This document shows positions 1-12,854 of a stretch of 64,000 bases of DNA, one piece after another. The position numbers and the translations under genes were made by a program. Under the pieces are notes generated by a model, which was not told the DNA's origin, ran no database searches, and saw nothing but the letters and a program-made list of their open reading frames with translations. This DNA comes from Ascaris suum. Lineage: Eukaryota; Nematoda; Chromadorea; Rhabditida; Ascarididae. Numbering within the stretch: position 1 is the stretch's first letter; each line of letters opens with the position of its first letter. The DNA lies in NCBI GenBank assembly GCA_013433145.1, contig CM024175.1:7176516-7240515 (forward strand), given 5' to 3'.

Positions 1-979
1 CTGAAAAGTAATGACGTCGAAAACATTGAAAAACCTAGCATAAATGGTTGTGTAGGGCATTACTTCTTATTGGTAATAAATGTCACAGGGGAATGCGTTA
101 ACACTGAAGCAATGATGCGTCAACAGTTAGTGACCACTGGTTATTAACGACAACTGGTCATTAGAAATGTCACTCTCCGATTTGAGTTTCATCTAGAAAT
201 CACAGACAGTAACCTCCAAACGATTTGATGTCTTAATAAATCCTTAGAGTCAAACAGGTATATGGGTCACTACAACATTGCGACTGCTGATGCATAAAGT
301 TTAAACCATTTTGTACACATGATTTTCATTCGAGTTTTGATTCGTCTTGGTGCGTTTTTACTTTCATTCCTTTTTATTCGACATCCTTCTTGCATCTCTA
401 CCTGCTTTCTATAATTTGCAACAGAAATTACAGCAAAGTTGGTTTACAGAACAAGGAGAAAAGCTCGTCAGGGTATCGCTTTACTAATTAACTCGGACAT
501 TACTAAATAACTAACACTACTAACCTACTAATTAACAAAAAATTTGCACTTTGTCAAACTGCTTTGTTCTCTTTGGTTGAAATATATGAATATTCTAATG
601 CAGAATGGAAATTCCTCCCAAAAATTCCACCTACTCGTATATCCGATTCCTATAAATTCTATTTGAATTTTCAGTTGCATTTCAGCTTAGAAAACTACAA
701 CGAATCAAGCGGAAAGAAAATCGCTAGACCTCTTCAAAATTTCAATGCATGGTCGAACACATTCTTATCGGTAACCCATTTTGTGTTTGCTTGTTTGGGT
801 TTTTATTATGAATAGTACAAAAATGATCAAAAGCGTTCTTTTTTACCATCTGCAAATGTAGAGCTATCCTCTTCTTTCCTTTTTTATTCCATTAAGTACC
901 GAAATGAGGATTCTAACAATGCAGGAAGAGGGGAGGCTATAACTACAGTGAATGGTAGGCTTTTAAATAAGGTACTTTT
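1..979. other. no gene recognised
   Basis: AT-rich sequence with no reading frame or exon chain that I can recognise on either strand. The open frame at 564-815 (+) has low-complexity composition and no family resemblance, so I treat it as chance. Confidence 0.4.
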
Positions 980-1274
980 TTAAGTGATTATTATGATAGT
1001 TGTTGTTAGCATAAAGTGTAGCGATGGAATAAAACTACCACGAGATAATGCGAAGGTCATAATGCGCTGATGAAACGCGAAAAACCACCATGCTCTCCAT
1101 GCAGTTTTAAATGCGCCTCTCCGATATGTGTCGATGTGATTAAATTCATGGGCATCATAGCCATAGAACACTGATTAAATTTCTGTCACATCTACCGGGA
1201 ACATCTCAGTCATTCCAGTTTCCATGAGCATTCGGCATTCAAGCCACCAGCCTGATCCGAGTTTAGCCACTTGT
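980..1274 (-). pseudogene. possible exon or gene relic, unrecognised
   Basis: Read on the minus strand from a possible acceptor at 1275-1276, the frame gives QVAKLGSGWWLECRMLMETG and then a stretch including MFPVDVTEI. It is interrupted by one TAA at about 1172-1174 and continues in the same frame as FYGYDAHEFNHIDTYRRGAF and TAWRAWWFFAFHQR. The composition (many W, R, H, D) is unlike the low-complexity chance frames nearby. I do not recognise the protein. It could be a decayed gene, two exons with an unresolved boundary, or chance. It lies downstream of acbp-3 on the same strand. Confidence 0.2.
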
Positions 1275-2682
1275 CTTGCAAATTAATCGTTCGAACTCGT
1301 AAACTTTTAGGTTCTTGCTTCTTTTCCACACTGCTTTTCCGGATCCGGTCATTTGCTTTACTTTGGCTTCTTCCCAGTATTCACCTGTATATGTAGATTA
1401 TATGATGACTCAGAATAGTCTTCAGAGGCGAAAAACCTAACAGAAATGTGATTTTTCTTTCAATTTTTAAAACCTTTTCCAGCAAAACTGTTGTTAGGCG
1501 GAGGTAAGCTGATGCTTTACTCGATCCAGGTTCCGGGAAGCATCTTAAGACGGAATCGTCCACTCAGTTGGACTACAATCCACACCTCCTCCCCTTCTTC
1601 TCATTTTTTTCAATAGTTCCTCTGTCTAGCGCAATCGAACGAGATGCGAAGGTTTCATGTGTTCGATTTGAAAATACACCTCACTAGATGAACTTTCACG
1701 CTGACTGCAGGAGGTGAAGCTAAAATAGATGCAGCGCGCCGACGTACCTCCACCGGCGACAGGCAACATCTGAATCTATGCATAGTGAACGATGAATCGC
1801 CTGAATTGATTAAATATCTCAAAGAAAAGACGAAACCGATCATCGCTTACAAGAGAATCAAACTCTGCCAATAAACTTTTCTTTCCTTTGCGATATTCAC
1901 GTTTTCGTCGAGTTAAATTAAGTTGTTGTGAAGAGTTTATTACCATTATGAAGCGCTCTTGCAAATTATGCAAAAAAGGATAAGAATATCAACCTGAATG
2001 AAATCTTAGAACAAAGTCGGAAACACACTTTGCCCGACTCATATAACGTCGTTATTAGTCTGCTATCATTTCTGTGGAGCGCATAAGGAACCGATGACCA
2101 ATTACTTGCCTCTTATACACTATTAGTAGTACAAGGTCGAGCTCACCTTACAAATCTTTTGTTGCATTATATAAGGCCAGACATCACGAAATCGCAGGCT
2201 TGTTGCATTAAATATGGGAATCAAAATGCTCTAACATACTGAGGTACAGGTAACTTCAAGATTTACCTTCACTCTATCCTCTTTTCCGCAGAAATCAAGA
2301 AGAACATCTGCAAAAAATTGTTTGCTTCTGGCACCGCTTATCTGAGAATATTCTAGATCGTTTGCAGCTAGGTATTTAATTTTAAATGCATTCTAGGTAA
2401 TCCCGCTCCCCCTCATCCCTTGCTTTTGAAACAGACAATTAATATAGCGTTTTGTTTGAAGGACTTAAGCCATGTATGTAACTTATGTTTTGTTGTTGAA
2501 TAAACAAATGTTTTTCGATGCACATTCAATCATGATTTTCTGATATATTCAGTTTATAAGTGGTGAATAATAATTCTCAGTGCCTAATTCAACCGCGTGA
2601 AACATGAAGGATTACAAGACCATTCGCAAAAGCCATTATAATATAACACAAATGACAGTGATAAATTCTGAAAGTTAAGCCA
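1275..2682. other. no gene recognised downstream of acbp-3
   Basis: This is the 3' flank of acbp-3. Open frames at 1381-1563, 1655-1843 and 1776-1973 (-) overlap one another and have no splice or family support. I see no clear canonical AATAAA on the minus strand close to the acbp-3 stop. Confidence 0.4.
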
Positions 2683-4155
2683 TCACTTCTTGAAGCCAAT
2701 TACGGTGAATTTGGTTGGCAAAACAGCATCCACATTTTCGGTGCTCAACCATTCACTAATGTCCATTGTTTGCGATACTTTCGCAAGAATATCCAACAGT
2801 GCAGCTATATATTTTTCTTTTGCCTCATCTGATGACATATCGGCGAGTGCGTTCCAAGCATTCCTTCAAAAAAAAAAAAAAAAAAAGAAAGAAAGAAACA
2901 ATCCGTGACAAATTTTAGCCGCAAATGAGGAGCGACCAATCTTTTCAATGAATAATTTCCTTGTTTCAGATTTTCAAACGAAAATTTTTACACGCATCGG
3001 AGCGCCCTTTCAACTCTCAGGTACATTTCTCGCAGTGACGTCATTCACTCTCTTGTAGTGAAATACAAGCAATTTATTAAAATACCACTGAATTTTATCC
3101 AGGAATTGGAACCTATAATGCCGCAGATAACGAACTCTATTTGAGCGAATCAATGGTGAGACTTTTTCCATTTCTGAAGGTTAAAAAACTTTTCATTTAA
3201 AATATACCGATAAATATTCACGTACGATTGTTTAAATGTCTTTTTTTTTTGGTACTTAGATTGCCCGCTTACAAAAATCTTACACTGAGTTCTCATACGA
3301 GGTAGTAATTTCGGATAAGCACTGCAGAAATATACAAAATATGTCGCGTACCATTTATATCGCTCTGTGATATAATAGAAAGCTGGTTGAGGAATGTTGA
3401 TTTTGCCAATTGTTGCCTGTTTATAGAGCGAATAAAGAAGGAGTTTCTCATCAGTAGTTGTCGTCACAGGACCTAAACATTTAAAGTAATGCTAGCTTTT
3501 CGTAAGCAAAGAAAACTTGAAAATGACATGAGAAACTTCTTTTTTTATTTTCTTTTTGCATAATCTTCTGAAAGAAGCTTTCATAATCATTCGAGAACTG
3601 CAAAATTAATTTTCCACGTGTTTCTAGATATTCATCATTTCATCATCAAAAAACTGACAATCGCCATTGCATCAGAGATTGAATTCCTTCTGATAGTTTT
3701 AATGCGGAAATCGCTTCCTTCTTTTTTGTCCTTTCTTCTGCTTTCTCTCATTTCTATTCATTATTCTAATTCAATATTCAATAGGTGCAATGAAATAAAT
3801 GTGGAACACAATTTATAGCCCATAAATCTACGATGGTTCAGTAGAATGTGAGAAAAAAAAACCTGCGAAAAAAAAAACGAAAAACAGCTTACATTGGTCT
3901 TTGATCTTTTGTCTATACAAAAATCTTCCCATCATTTCTTATTTTGCATCAATTAGCAATGCCCTTTATATTGAAATTAAAGTTTCTTGGTTCGAAATTT
4001 CCTTTACAGTTTACTCATTTTTTTTCCATACTAGGAAAAAGCTCTCAAACTACTCAGACAAAGAAACAAAATCGTTTGAATTTCTTATAAATACCTTCTT
4101 TTGGTAGCTTTTGCACGATATCGACTGCTGCTTGGAATTGCTCATCCAGTGACAT
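2683..4155 (-). CDS. acbp-3: acyl-CoA-binding protein, acbp-3-type (three exons)
   Basis: Small soluble protein that binds long-chain acyl-CoA esters and buffers and transports them in the cytosol. Exons: 4095-4155, 3352-3472, 2683-2863. Phases join cleanly (G|GT, TG|G) and give 120 residues, close to the usual length of about 115 for the nematode single-domain form. The start MSLDEQFQAAVDIVQKLPKE is followed by the ACBP signature DEKLLLYSLYKQATIG, then ITERYKW and NAWNALADMSSDEAKEKYI. The residues expected to contact the CoA ligand are present: Tyr34, Lys38, Lys60 and Tyr79. A short C-terminal tail ending in VIGFKK follows the domain. Intron 2 carries an A-rich tract near its 3' end (T-rich on the coding strand), just before the acceptor. 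The ITERYKW segment resembles C. elegans ACBP-3 more than ACBP-1 (from memory). Confidence 0.92.
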
Positions 4156-4162
4156 CTCAGCA

Positions 4163-4164
4163 CT
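4163..4164 (-). promoter_or_regulatory. probable trans-splice acceptor of acbp-3
   Basis: On the minus strand the sequence CTATTTCAG ends 7 nt before the acbp-3 ATG. No upstream coding exon joins in frame, so this is best read as a spliced-leader acceptor. A 5' UTR intron is the alternative. Confidence 0.6.
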
Positions 4165-4169
4165 GAAAT

Positions 4170-5535
4170 AGAACTCTCTGATGGTTTCAACTCTTTTTTT
4201 CCCATGAAGGGCAGGTATGAACGGTTGATTAATGTGTTAAACGTGCAGAAATCGGTTCAGGCTTGCAATAATTCAAAAAAAAAGTGCTCACGCATCTTTC
4301 GTCGCACTAAAAAAGTACGCACCACTGTTAAATGAACTATTTATCACGTAGCAATTGTAAAACATTGCTGCGCCACTAATTTTTAGCTGCAACAGAAAAG
4401 TGTGATTTTTTTTTTTGTGAGATATTACATATTGGCCAAACACATTCCATTTGTTGTGATCGAATGCGGTGACTGGCAAAGTCGTCACGCCAGTGGTCGG
4501 TGCAACCGACAGAGTGGCGCTCGGATTCATTTTCTTTGCCGAACATGAATTTCACAAAATCTCCCATGGGATAGCCACTATTCTAATAGAACATTCAAAT
4601 ATTACAGCACAACTGTCACCGATTGTGTTTTCCATCCATTACCTATGAAATAGCGGTCACACCACTATGGAAGGAACTCGCAACACTACATATCCGTAAT
4701 AGTTAACAGCATCGCTAGTTCAGAGATATCACCTCTTTTTATCCATCCAATCTTCCTTGTTAGGAGAAAAGAAGAGTAAGGAAGGTATTGGATAAAGGAT
4801 GTTGCTAAGTTCTGAAACAATCTATGCTAAATACTTGAAGAAGGGCGCAATTCGTCAGGATGCACGATAAGCTTCGAGGGAAGTTCGCTTAGCTGCATAA
4901 ACTGAAAACTATCGAGAAAAACCCCACGGCGACATGAATGAATATTTTTATGACTACAAGTTAGAATCAGATTGCACACGTTGAGCACCGAAGTAAATTC
5001 AGTGAAAAGTGCGACAAAAGTCGGTGGTATGAAGAAAAACGGAAGCAAAGGTATATAAGACAAATTCCAAAATCCTCCGACCATGAATTCGTGTTATAAT
5101 TTCGAGATTAGGCATGTAAGCGTTTTATGTTAAAGAAGTTTGTTAAAGGAATAATTGAATATTTATTATTAGAGTCAAGTTATTTTTAAGCAAATGTATT
5201 TTTAATGCATCTTATTTGTGATATATTTTTTTGATAAAGGAACATTTTTGTAAGTGAATTATTTAGTTGCTGTAGCATTTTTCTACAAAGATAACTGCAC
5301 AATAGGACCAAATGAACAAAGGACTAGCTGAATAAATTAACTGAATTTTGAACAGATAAGAAAGCTCCATGATGAGAATATGAATGAAAATTTCCCACCC
5401 CTCCTCCTCCCCCCTAACCCCGCACTCGCTGCACTCCAGCCGTTTGCTAAAAAATTTTTGAAGTCATGGAGTGAAAAATCGATGGCGGAACAAAGCGGAT
5501 AAAGGAAGGCAAGCGAGACGATCGATAGCAAAGGG
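4170..5535. other. 5' flank of acbp-3, no further gene recognised
   Basis: Open frames at 4288-4567 (-, two frames) and 4827-5084 (-) lack support. The region upstream of acbp-3 should contain its promoter, but I see no recognisable element. 5395-5440 is C-rich. Confidence 0.35.
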
Positions 5536-5713
5536 AACCGCAGAAGTGCGCAAAGAAACAAGGTTTGTGTGCGTCCGTGTTCTCGGTCATCTCTTAATAC
5601 CTGCAACGCTCACCTTCTTGGAAGGAAATGATCACCACAACCGCAGAATTGCGCAAAGAAACAAGATTTGTGTGCGTCCGTGTTCTCGGTCATCTCTTAA
5701 TACCTGCAACGCT
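5536..5713 (+). repeat. 75-bp direct repeat, two copies
   Basis: Copy 1 is 5536-5610 and copy 2 is 5639-5713, separated by 28 bp, with two mismatches (GAAGTG/GAATTG and AAGGTT/AAGATT). Both begin AACCGCAGAA and end CTGCAACGCT. The repeat makes several overlapping frames look long on both strands. The near identity indicates a recent local duplication. Confidence 0.9.
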
Positions 5714-6388
5714 TCCCATAATGCACAAAACTTCAGCACAATCCACCATTCTGTGGATTATGGTGAAGTTAAAGTCTGATGAATTTGTTTCAGCCAGTTG
5801 GACTCAAAGTCGATATACACTGAGTTGCAAAGAAATAAAATAAAGGCAGCAATAAAAAGTAATAAACCATAACAGCATACAACTGCAGCTATACAACAGA
5901 AATATTTTCCATGGGAAACGCCATTTTTAATCGTGAAATTGGACGTGAGATTGGATGACTATGTGGGAAGTTAGCAAGTCAAATAAAAGCATAAATAACC
6001 ATAGAAAGCAGTTATTCTTGTTCGGATTGGGTTTTGCCAAAAAAAGACGGCTCTTGCCATTTTCAATGAACCTGTCCTGACTTCCTATCAATGCAAGACC
6101 AATGGACACTTCAGCTTGGTGAAACGCTCTAATGATGGATGAAATTTGTACGTGAATCTCATGGACACGGTGATAAAATTCCTTGCAATTTAAAATATTT
6201 TCCTATGCCAGTATTCACGAAGGCAATTCAGTTGTGGAATAGTAGTGATGGAGTGGGCATTAGTGCACCTCATTTAAGGTCAATGCCTTCGTTGCTCCAC
6301 AACTGGTTCCGTGACCGTCGCACATACATCCAACAACATACAGTACCCACAACATGTCGCAACATTTCATAATCAACGAGCCATTCGC

Positions 6389-6918
6389 GTAACCGCGAAT
6401 AGGTTAAGCGAAGGAGGAATGTTGGGGAGGAGGGGGGAGCGGGTAAAAGGGAGAGATCAAATGCGCCGTCCTGAAATTTTGAGTCCGAATGTAACTCTCC
6501 CATTTCCTTCTCAAATTCGGACATCTCCATCTCATTTGATGGTCGGGTTGTTTGATTTTGTACGCAAAATGCTCCACTCTTAATCAATAGTTACTCAAAA
6601 TTTTGGTGCGCTCTCATCCACCGCCTATCGCTCCCCAAACTCTCTTCATCGCCACTAGGTATGTCTATGCATCTAGGTGATAAAATGTCACAAATTGAAA
6701 ACATGCGGAAATGATCTCCCGGAGGCAGCAATTGTGTCCAAATCCTAGCGCATATTCCCATTGGGCCATTCCATTCATGTTCCTTTTCTGATCGGTTCTT
6801 TTAGTTGCTTATTTTTGCTCTACAACTCAGCAACAACTTCGCTTCCATCGCTAAAATCCAAATCAAATAGAAAACTTTTTTCACTTAGATGTAACCGCGA
6901 ATAGGTTGAGCGAAGGAG
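6389..6918 (+). repeat. 28-bp direct repeat, copies about 500 bp apart
   Basis: The 28-bp unit beginning GTAACCGCGAATAGGTT lies at 6389-6416 and again at 6891-6918 with one mismatch (TTAAGCG/TTGAGCG). It could be the ends of an inserted element of about 530 bp, or two members of a dispersed repeat. No coding sequence is recognised between the copies. Confidence 0.75.
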
Positions 6919-7904
6919 TTTCGTTCTCAATCTGGAAGCAAACTAGGATATTCCATAGAGTGCATGGCGTAGTGTGTGATTTAAAGCAGTATAGTGTCCG
7001 AGAACTTTGCTGCGGATACTGCGCCGTGGGGAATAATGCATGAACGCTCCAAAATGCTTGAAATGGTCGTAACGATGGTCACAACAACGACATTCCTGTT
7101 GTCGAAAACCTCTCTATGCAACCTAGCGATGGTTTGAGCACTTTTAAGGCCGATGGGATTAAAAATATATCAGGTCATCTGTGCCATGACGGCAGCATTT
7201 CATCATGGAAGCCGTTGGGAAATGAACCGATTACATAAGGCAGCACTCTGAAAGCAATTGATAATAAATATTAACATGTAGACTATGAACTATGCAAACA
7301 TTTACACCGAAGGGTGACAGCTGTCAAAAAATTCACACATCATCAAACACAAGAACTTTAAAAAAGAGGGAAAGAGAGAATAGGAGGTGCAAAATGCAGC
7401 TAAAAATAAAGCAAAGAATAAACTTGCCATTATTGTTCTTCTCTTCCGCGAAAGCGTACAGAAAAAAAAACAAATGTATTTTCCCCTAAGGTAGAGAGAG
7501 AAAGTTCGAGCATGTAGAGGTCCAAGACTTCTTCAAAAGGAAATATTGCCTTTAACTGGATTAATGAAAATGAGTGAAGGAAATACCTGTCCGCATGTGA
7601 ATAAAGAAACCATAATTTATACAGCTTACGATTAAATGGCAGAACAATTACAGTTCTTCATAGGGCATAGGACGACACTGTAATGCGGCAGTACGATGAA
7701 TCACGACTCTGATTCGAAAAACAAACTTCCACACTTCCTATTCATCCCCAATTTTCTAACTATAAAAAGCTTTTCCCACGTGCTTCTCCGAATTCATTTT
7801 TCGACATTTCGCATCAAGTGTTTGTTAGAAGGGACGGCTCGGGAGAAAAGGAGAGAGGAAGTGGGGGACAACTTCTTGCGACGAAAATTCTTCTTCTTCT
7901 TCAG
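6919..7904. other. no firm gene
   Basis: No family recognised. A weak upstream exon of the candidate at 7905-8228 (+) may lie here, because a long open frame starts at 7696. Confidence 0.35.
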
Positions 7905-8228
7905 GCCTGACGCCGAGAAAACTTCAGCCTTGGACCAAGTTGACGCCTTTCGCTCACTTACACTTTCATGCATAAAAATTACAAAAATCAAATTTTACCC
8001 CCTATGTTTCCTACAAAAGGAATCAAAAACACTGTGCCGTAAGACCTGGAATCGACGACCGCATATAAAGCATCCTCCAAACGAATCCCTCGAATTTTAC
8101 AGAGAATTTTTATTAGAACAGATTCAGGTTGGACCCTCATTCTTTATCTTCTATTTCAGTTGCGTTCCGAAGTTAGTGAACTTGGAAGAATTGGACGCCA
8201 TTTGAAAAGCTCGACGCTGAAATTTTAA
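7905..8228 (+). CDS. candidate gene 3' part, unrecognised (two exons)
   Basis: A good acceptor (TTCTTCTTCTTCAG) at 7903-7904 precedes a frame that includes PDAEKTSALDQVDAFRSLTL and later NESLEFYREFLLEQIQ, ending at a possible donor CAG|GTTGGA after 8127. A strong acceptor (TTCTATTTCAG) at 8158-8159 opens a frame LRSEVSELGRIGRHLKSSTL ending KF and a TAA at 8226-8228. The joined end looks like a charged helix. The intron would be only 32 nt, at or below the usual minimum. If it is not removed, the frame runs to 8205 instead. No family recognised; may be chance. Confidence 0.3.
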
Positions 8229-11030
8229 CAGCTCTTCGCTGATAAATAATAATGTAAATAGGAACTATTCAATGTGATTGAATAAAATAAGTTGTGATCA
8301 GTTTGGTATTCCGAAGATGTGAATGGCAAATCAAGTAAGTCCGTTTATCGATTTCACTCAACTTTTGCAAAAATAGTCCACGCAAAGAAATGTGTCGAAC
8401 CCACTCTGCTGATGAGCATAGAATAGCTTTAAATTGGCAGCTCCTAAAAAGCGTTCATCAAAACGCAATAATAAACTGCGAAGTGAATACTTGGATCATC
8501 GAGTAAACACATGGGTCAACAATCCGACTGGCATGTTTGCCTAGTATTTTCATTTTTGGTGTTCGTCTTTAATTATGAGAGGTTTTCTCCATACCTTTAA
8601 TTGACACTTTTCAACATCGAGAAAAGATATGTGCTTGAAAAACATAACGAATTATTTTCATATAAAGTTTCACGCTCTCTCGACCCCAACTACCGTGGCC
8701 ATCGCCTGGACTGACAAAGATAAGGCGAATAATACTTCTGGTTTAAATGCCATCATCATAAACCATGGCGGTTTGTCATTTAAGCACTTTCCAGCACTTG
8801 GTACATATTCAGTATCTAAATGCCATCAACGGTTAAAACATTCAGCAGATTGTATTTAAACTGTGGTGGGTAACAAACACTAAATAATGTGTTGTAAACT
8901 ATGGTTTCTCCTTCAAGCGTTTTGAGATTAGAACACCTAATGGATGAATTTTGAATATTTTGTTGGAAGCAGCGGTTTAAATTTGAATCGTTTTTGATGG
9001 CGCAAAGTAATACTTCAATACTTCTGCTTTCAGTTCTTTTCCAGCACTGCAAAGCATGCTTTCTGATCTAAATTCTTTAGCCACACTATGTAGCGATTGC
9101 ATCTTCAACATTTCTTTTCTATCAGTGGTCTGGATATTGACCATTTTTGCTTATTGATCACTTTTAATACCACTTATTTAGCATTTATTATTAACCACTT
9201 TTAACACCACCAAAATAGCGATACAAACCACCGCTAACCACAATCATGCTAATAAACGCTTTCGCTTTAAGCACTCTGTTTAAGCACGAACCGCCACTTT
9301 ACTTTCAAGCATTTGCCACTTGTGCGAGGTGATGATGTTATTTTAAACAGATTTCATCATTCTATGTGGTTTCACTTTCAAACGTCTTTCATTTAGTCTA
9401 GATATCAGTTCATTCCATCTTAGATAAATGCCCCTGTCCACATCTCTGTAAGCAATAGCACTGTCGAAACATATTTTACGAAAAAAACAAGGAAATAGAC
9501 TGTTATGCTATGTAGCCCTGTATCGAAGCGATTCCTCTCGAAACACTCATTCATAGTGAAGTAATGACGATTGAACTGTTAGTGGTAAATTATGCTGCAG
9601 GGTATTTAATCGTTTGCAGCATAATTAGCATTTAAGTTCATATGTTATATCAGAAATCCGCGCAAAAAAAACATTCCAAAAAAAGTTGCGCGTAAAAACT
9701 GTCAGACAAAAATTGCCCATCATCACTAATTCACGGATTATATCTCGTTTGGGCATATTTTTGTTTACTGACGATTAATTTTGGGAAGGATTCAAAGAAA
9801 TGATTGAAATTGGCGAGGTGCGAAGTAAGAACTTTGCTAAACTGTGCTACTAGAAAAGTGAAATTTAAATGGCAACCTTTTTTTGGAAAGTGGTATTCAG
9901 TAACAAGAAATGGATCCCTATTTTTTGTATATTCAGACGGATTTCCTGAAAAGGCTCCAGGCTGTTTTTATGGGATCATCAAACTTCCTAACCGCCAAAA
10001 CAGATGAAATAGAAAAGCCATTGTCAATCACATAGACGGGTCATTCAATATACTGGTATATGCTGGACAACGCTCACGCCACGGTAGTGTCGAAAGAGAT
10101 GGTCGATGTTCTCGGCCTCATGCAAGAAGAGTGGTATTTTTTGAAAGTATGGCCCACTGGTACTAGCACGACTACCCAGAAGCCCAAAGAAACGCCGAAA
10201 AAAAAATGTTTAGGCACACAATGTGGCGGCCTAGAACGCCCATAGTGCTCAACAACGATCACGTAGCACATCACTGAATGCAAGAACAACACCGACATCA
10301 ATGCAAGAACGCCACAATGAAACCTCGAGCGAATTTTGGAAACGGTAACCGGTTTTCATCGCAACATCTCACTTGACTTTTTCGCTTCATCACGGCTCTA
10401 CTAGTATTCACTCTCCCTCCTTCGAAAATACAAAATAAGACTGTTCATTACATTCACGTCCTATTCCTGCCTGTATATTATCCGATCGATCATTACCGAC
10501 CCAGCACAAAAACAGAGCCGGGAGGATAGGTTAAGCAACTAGGAAACATCACTCCCCGTTAAAGTTAATCGTAGGTCGTCGGTAGCAGAAAAATATGACA
10601 AGCCTATTTGAGAACACCTGTGTTCTTGCTTGGAAAGGCGAGTTCAAGGAGATGATGCATGCAACAACCGACTAATCAACACAAGTCGATAAGTCTTAGA
10701 AATATACAAAAACTCAGTCACGCAGAAACACATTCTCTTCCAAGCAGTAAGAGCTGGATTTTCAAATTTCTCAGTACTTGGGCCTCAGAATTGGTCTAGA
10801 TATTACCACTGATATTACATTACCATATCACATATGCAACGGTGCTCTAGGCGTAATACTGCGATATTACCACGAACACATGGTAATATAGGCACGTCAT
10901 CATGTATACGTGTTAGGAAAGAGGCCACAAAGCGCCAAATGGTAGTAGGCAACGATGAATTCACAGATATATCTCTATCTTTCCCATCAAACCAAGTTCG
11001 ATCTTTACTTATTCAAGCTTGCATGTTTGT
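8229..11030. other. no gene recognised; degenerate CCACTT/TTTAAGC-rich stretch
   Basis: 8750-9330 contains many short imperfect repeats built on ACCACTTTTAA- and TTTAAGCAC-like words in both orientations. Open frames at 9804-10007 and 10060-10301 show no family resemblance. A short exon-like segment (WYSEDVNGKS) precedes a good donor at about 8335 (+), but I could not connect it to anything. Confidence 0.35.
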
Positions 11031-11302
11031 TCACTCAGGCCTACTTTCAAGCTTTGTGAAAGCGTGCAAAAGCTGTGAGCCAGTTCCACTGTTGTAAAAG
11101 TGACCAAAACGGTCAATACGCGCCTCTTCCTGATTTGACATTTCGAGCGTTCTTTTAGGTAACTTCCTACCTGGAAATCCTTCGCTGTGAAATGCGATTG
11201 CAATCTGAGCAGTTTTAAGCCATTCCTTGACTGAATCAGAAAGCATCTCTGTGATCTGTTTGATGTGCGGAAGAAATGAAACATTTTCCACGGTGTGCCA
11301 TA
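11031..11302 (-). CDS. candidate exon or small ORF, unrecognised
   Basis: On the minus strand an acceptor (GCATCTTAG) at 11303-11304 opens a frame reading WHTVENVSFLPHIKQ, ITEMLSDSVKEWLKTAQ and IAIAFHSEGFPG. It either continues open to a TGA at 11031-11033 or is spliced at G|GTAGGA after 11171. Amino-acid composition is balanced and protein-like. I do not recognise a family and found no partner exon. A second frame over the same bases is also open. Confidence 0.25.
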
Positions 11303-12307
11303 CTAAGATGCCGTTGCAGGCAACTCTTCATTCGACACAGAGAATGCGTTTTGCAGAGAAATTGCACCCCTGAATGGATTTCAAAGCCTCGAGTTTAAAT
11401 TGGAAAAAAATTTGATGTTGTGACGGACTAAGTAGGCTGCTGAGATGGGAACGGCTGGGAGGGTGGAGGGAGAGATGGATTTCGCAAATAGGCAATGCTG
11501 GAAACATGCCTGAATATTTACCTGCCAATTTCCTTTGAATCGATGCAGTGAGCCTCGGATTGGATTATGTGGATGAACGAACAAACAAGATCTTCAAAGT
11601 ATTAATTTACGCGTTAAAATGGTTGGGTAAAAATTTATGGCTTCTTTTTCTTTGCACTTTAATGGGTTTCCATACAGCACATCATTGATTTTGATGAGCA
11701 AGTGGAAGTGTAAACCGTCATCAACCGAAACCTTTAACTATTCTTTGGTCTTCTTCGGTAACCTTTGATTGGGAACTATTAGTTTACAGCTGCTTCTCGC
11801 GTCGTTTTCACAAATTCCGTTCGACTTTGCATCCCTAATGCAGTATTGAGGATTTGTTTTTGCGATATGTCACAAATCAGTTCAACAGCTGTTCCGCTGT
11901 AGACGAAACGAAAGTCTATGCAGCTGAAATTTTGTTTTTTTCTTGCAAAAAGAAAAGAAGGTGGGAACACCTGTGCTCTTACCTGGAAGAATGTATTCAA
12001 ACGGATGATGTGTACAGCAGAGTACGAGAGAAGAGCCCCCCGAAGTAAACGAGAGCAGCAAAAGCACTCATAAACTCGTCCTACCTCGAACTTGTTAATA
12101 TGAGAAGACCGCGCAATTTGGCATTGAAATCAGCATGTGCTGCAAAATTTTTTGGATGAAACACTTACATATGCCTTAATTTGTGTGCACACTGGTCTTT
12201 TCTTTAATAAGGTAATAATCTCGTCTGTGCTGCATTTTCTGCGATAATGAGCAAATAATCTGTACTCATAGCAAATGCATTTCCCTAAATCAACCCCAAC
12301 TCCCTCT

Positions 12308-12319
12308 CCCCCCCCCCCC
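12308..12319 (+). repeat. poly-C tract (C12)
   Basis: Run of 12 C on the plus strand within a pyrimidine-rich stretch. One of nine C or G runs of 10 or more in the window. Confidence 0.9.
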
Positions 12320-12854
12320 TTCTTTTCCTTCTCCCTTCAGCCGAGAGTAAGGAACTTTATTGGCGTAAGTTGCAAAGCTTCGCTCTTCTCAACTGCAATC
12401 CTTTACATTCTGCATCTCCTTTAGGATTTATGGGGCATACATCTATCAAAATCTGTAATGTGTGCTAGCAACTAGCAGTTTCAATTAATAGTATACATCC
12501 TGAAATATGTGCAGCAATCTACATATCTTCCTTGATGTCTGATTTGTTCCAATAAACTAAGCAGTAATCCCTCAACACGCACGCTAAAAAGCACTTATTG
12601 GGAAGTATTAAGGGATTTCAACCGGCATATCAAGCCGTTCGTTGGCTGCGATTGATAACATTTGCATATGATGGCTAGGCATCGAGTGTAACCATTACAC
12701 ACTTAGTAGATATCACATTCAAGGGCAATCAGTCGAAGTAATCTTGTCTTAATGATGGGTGTGGGTCGCGATTTCCTGTAACATTTCCGCTAAACAATTT
12801 TCTTTGAAATCTACTGAAACCTGATTCGATCTAAAAGATCGCCCTCGATGATTC

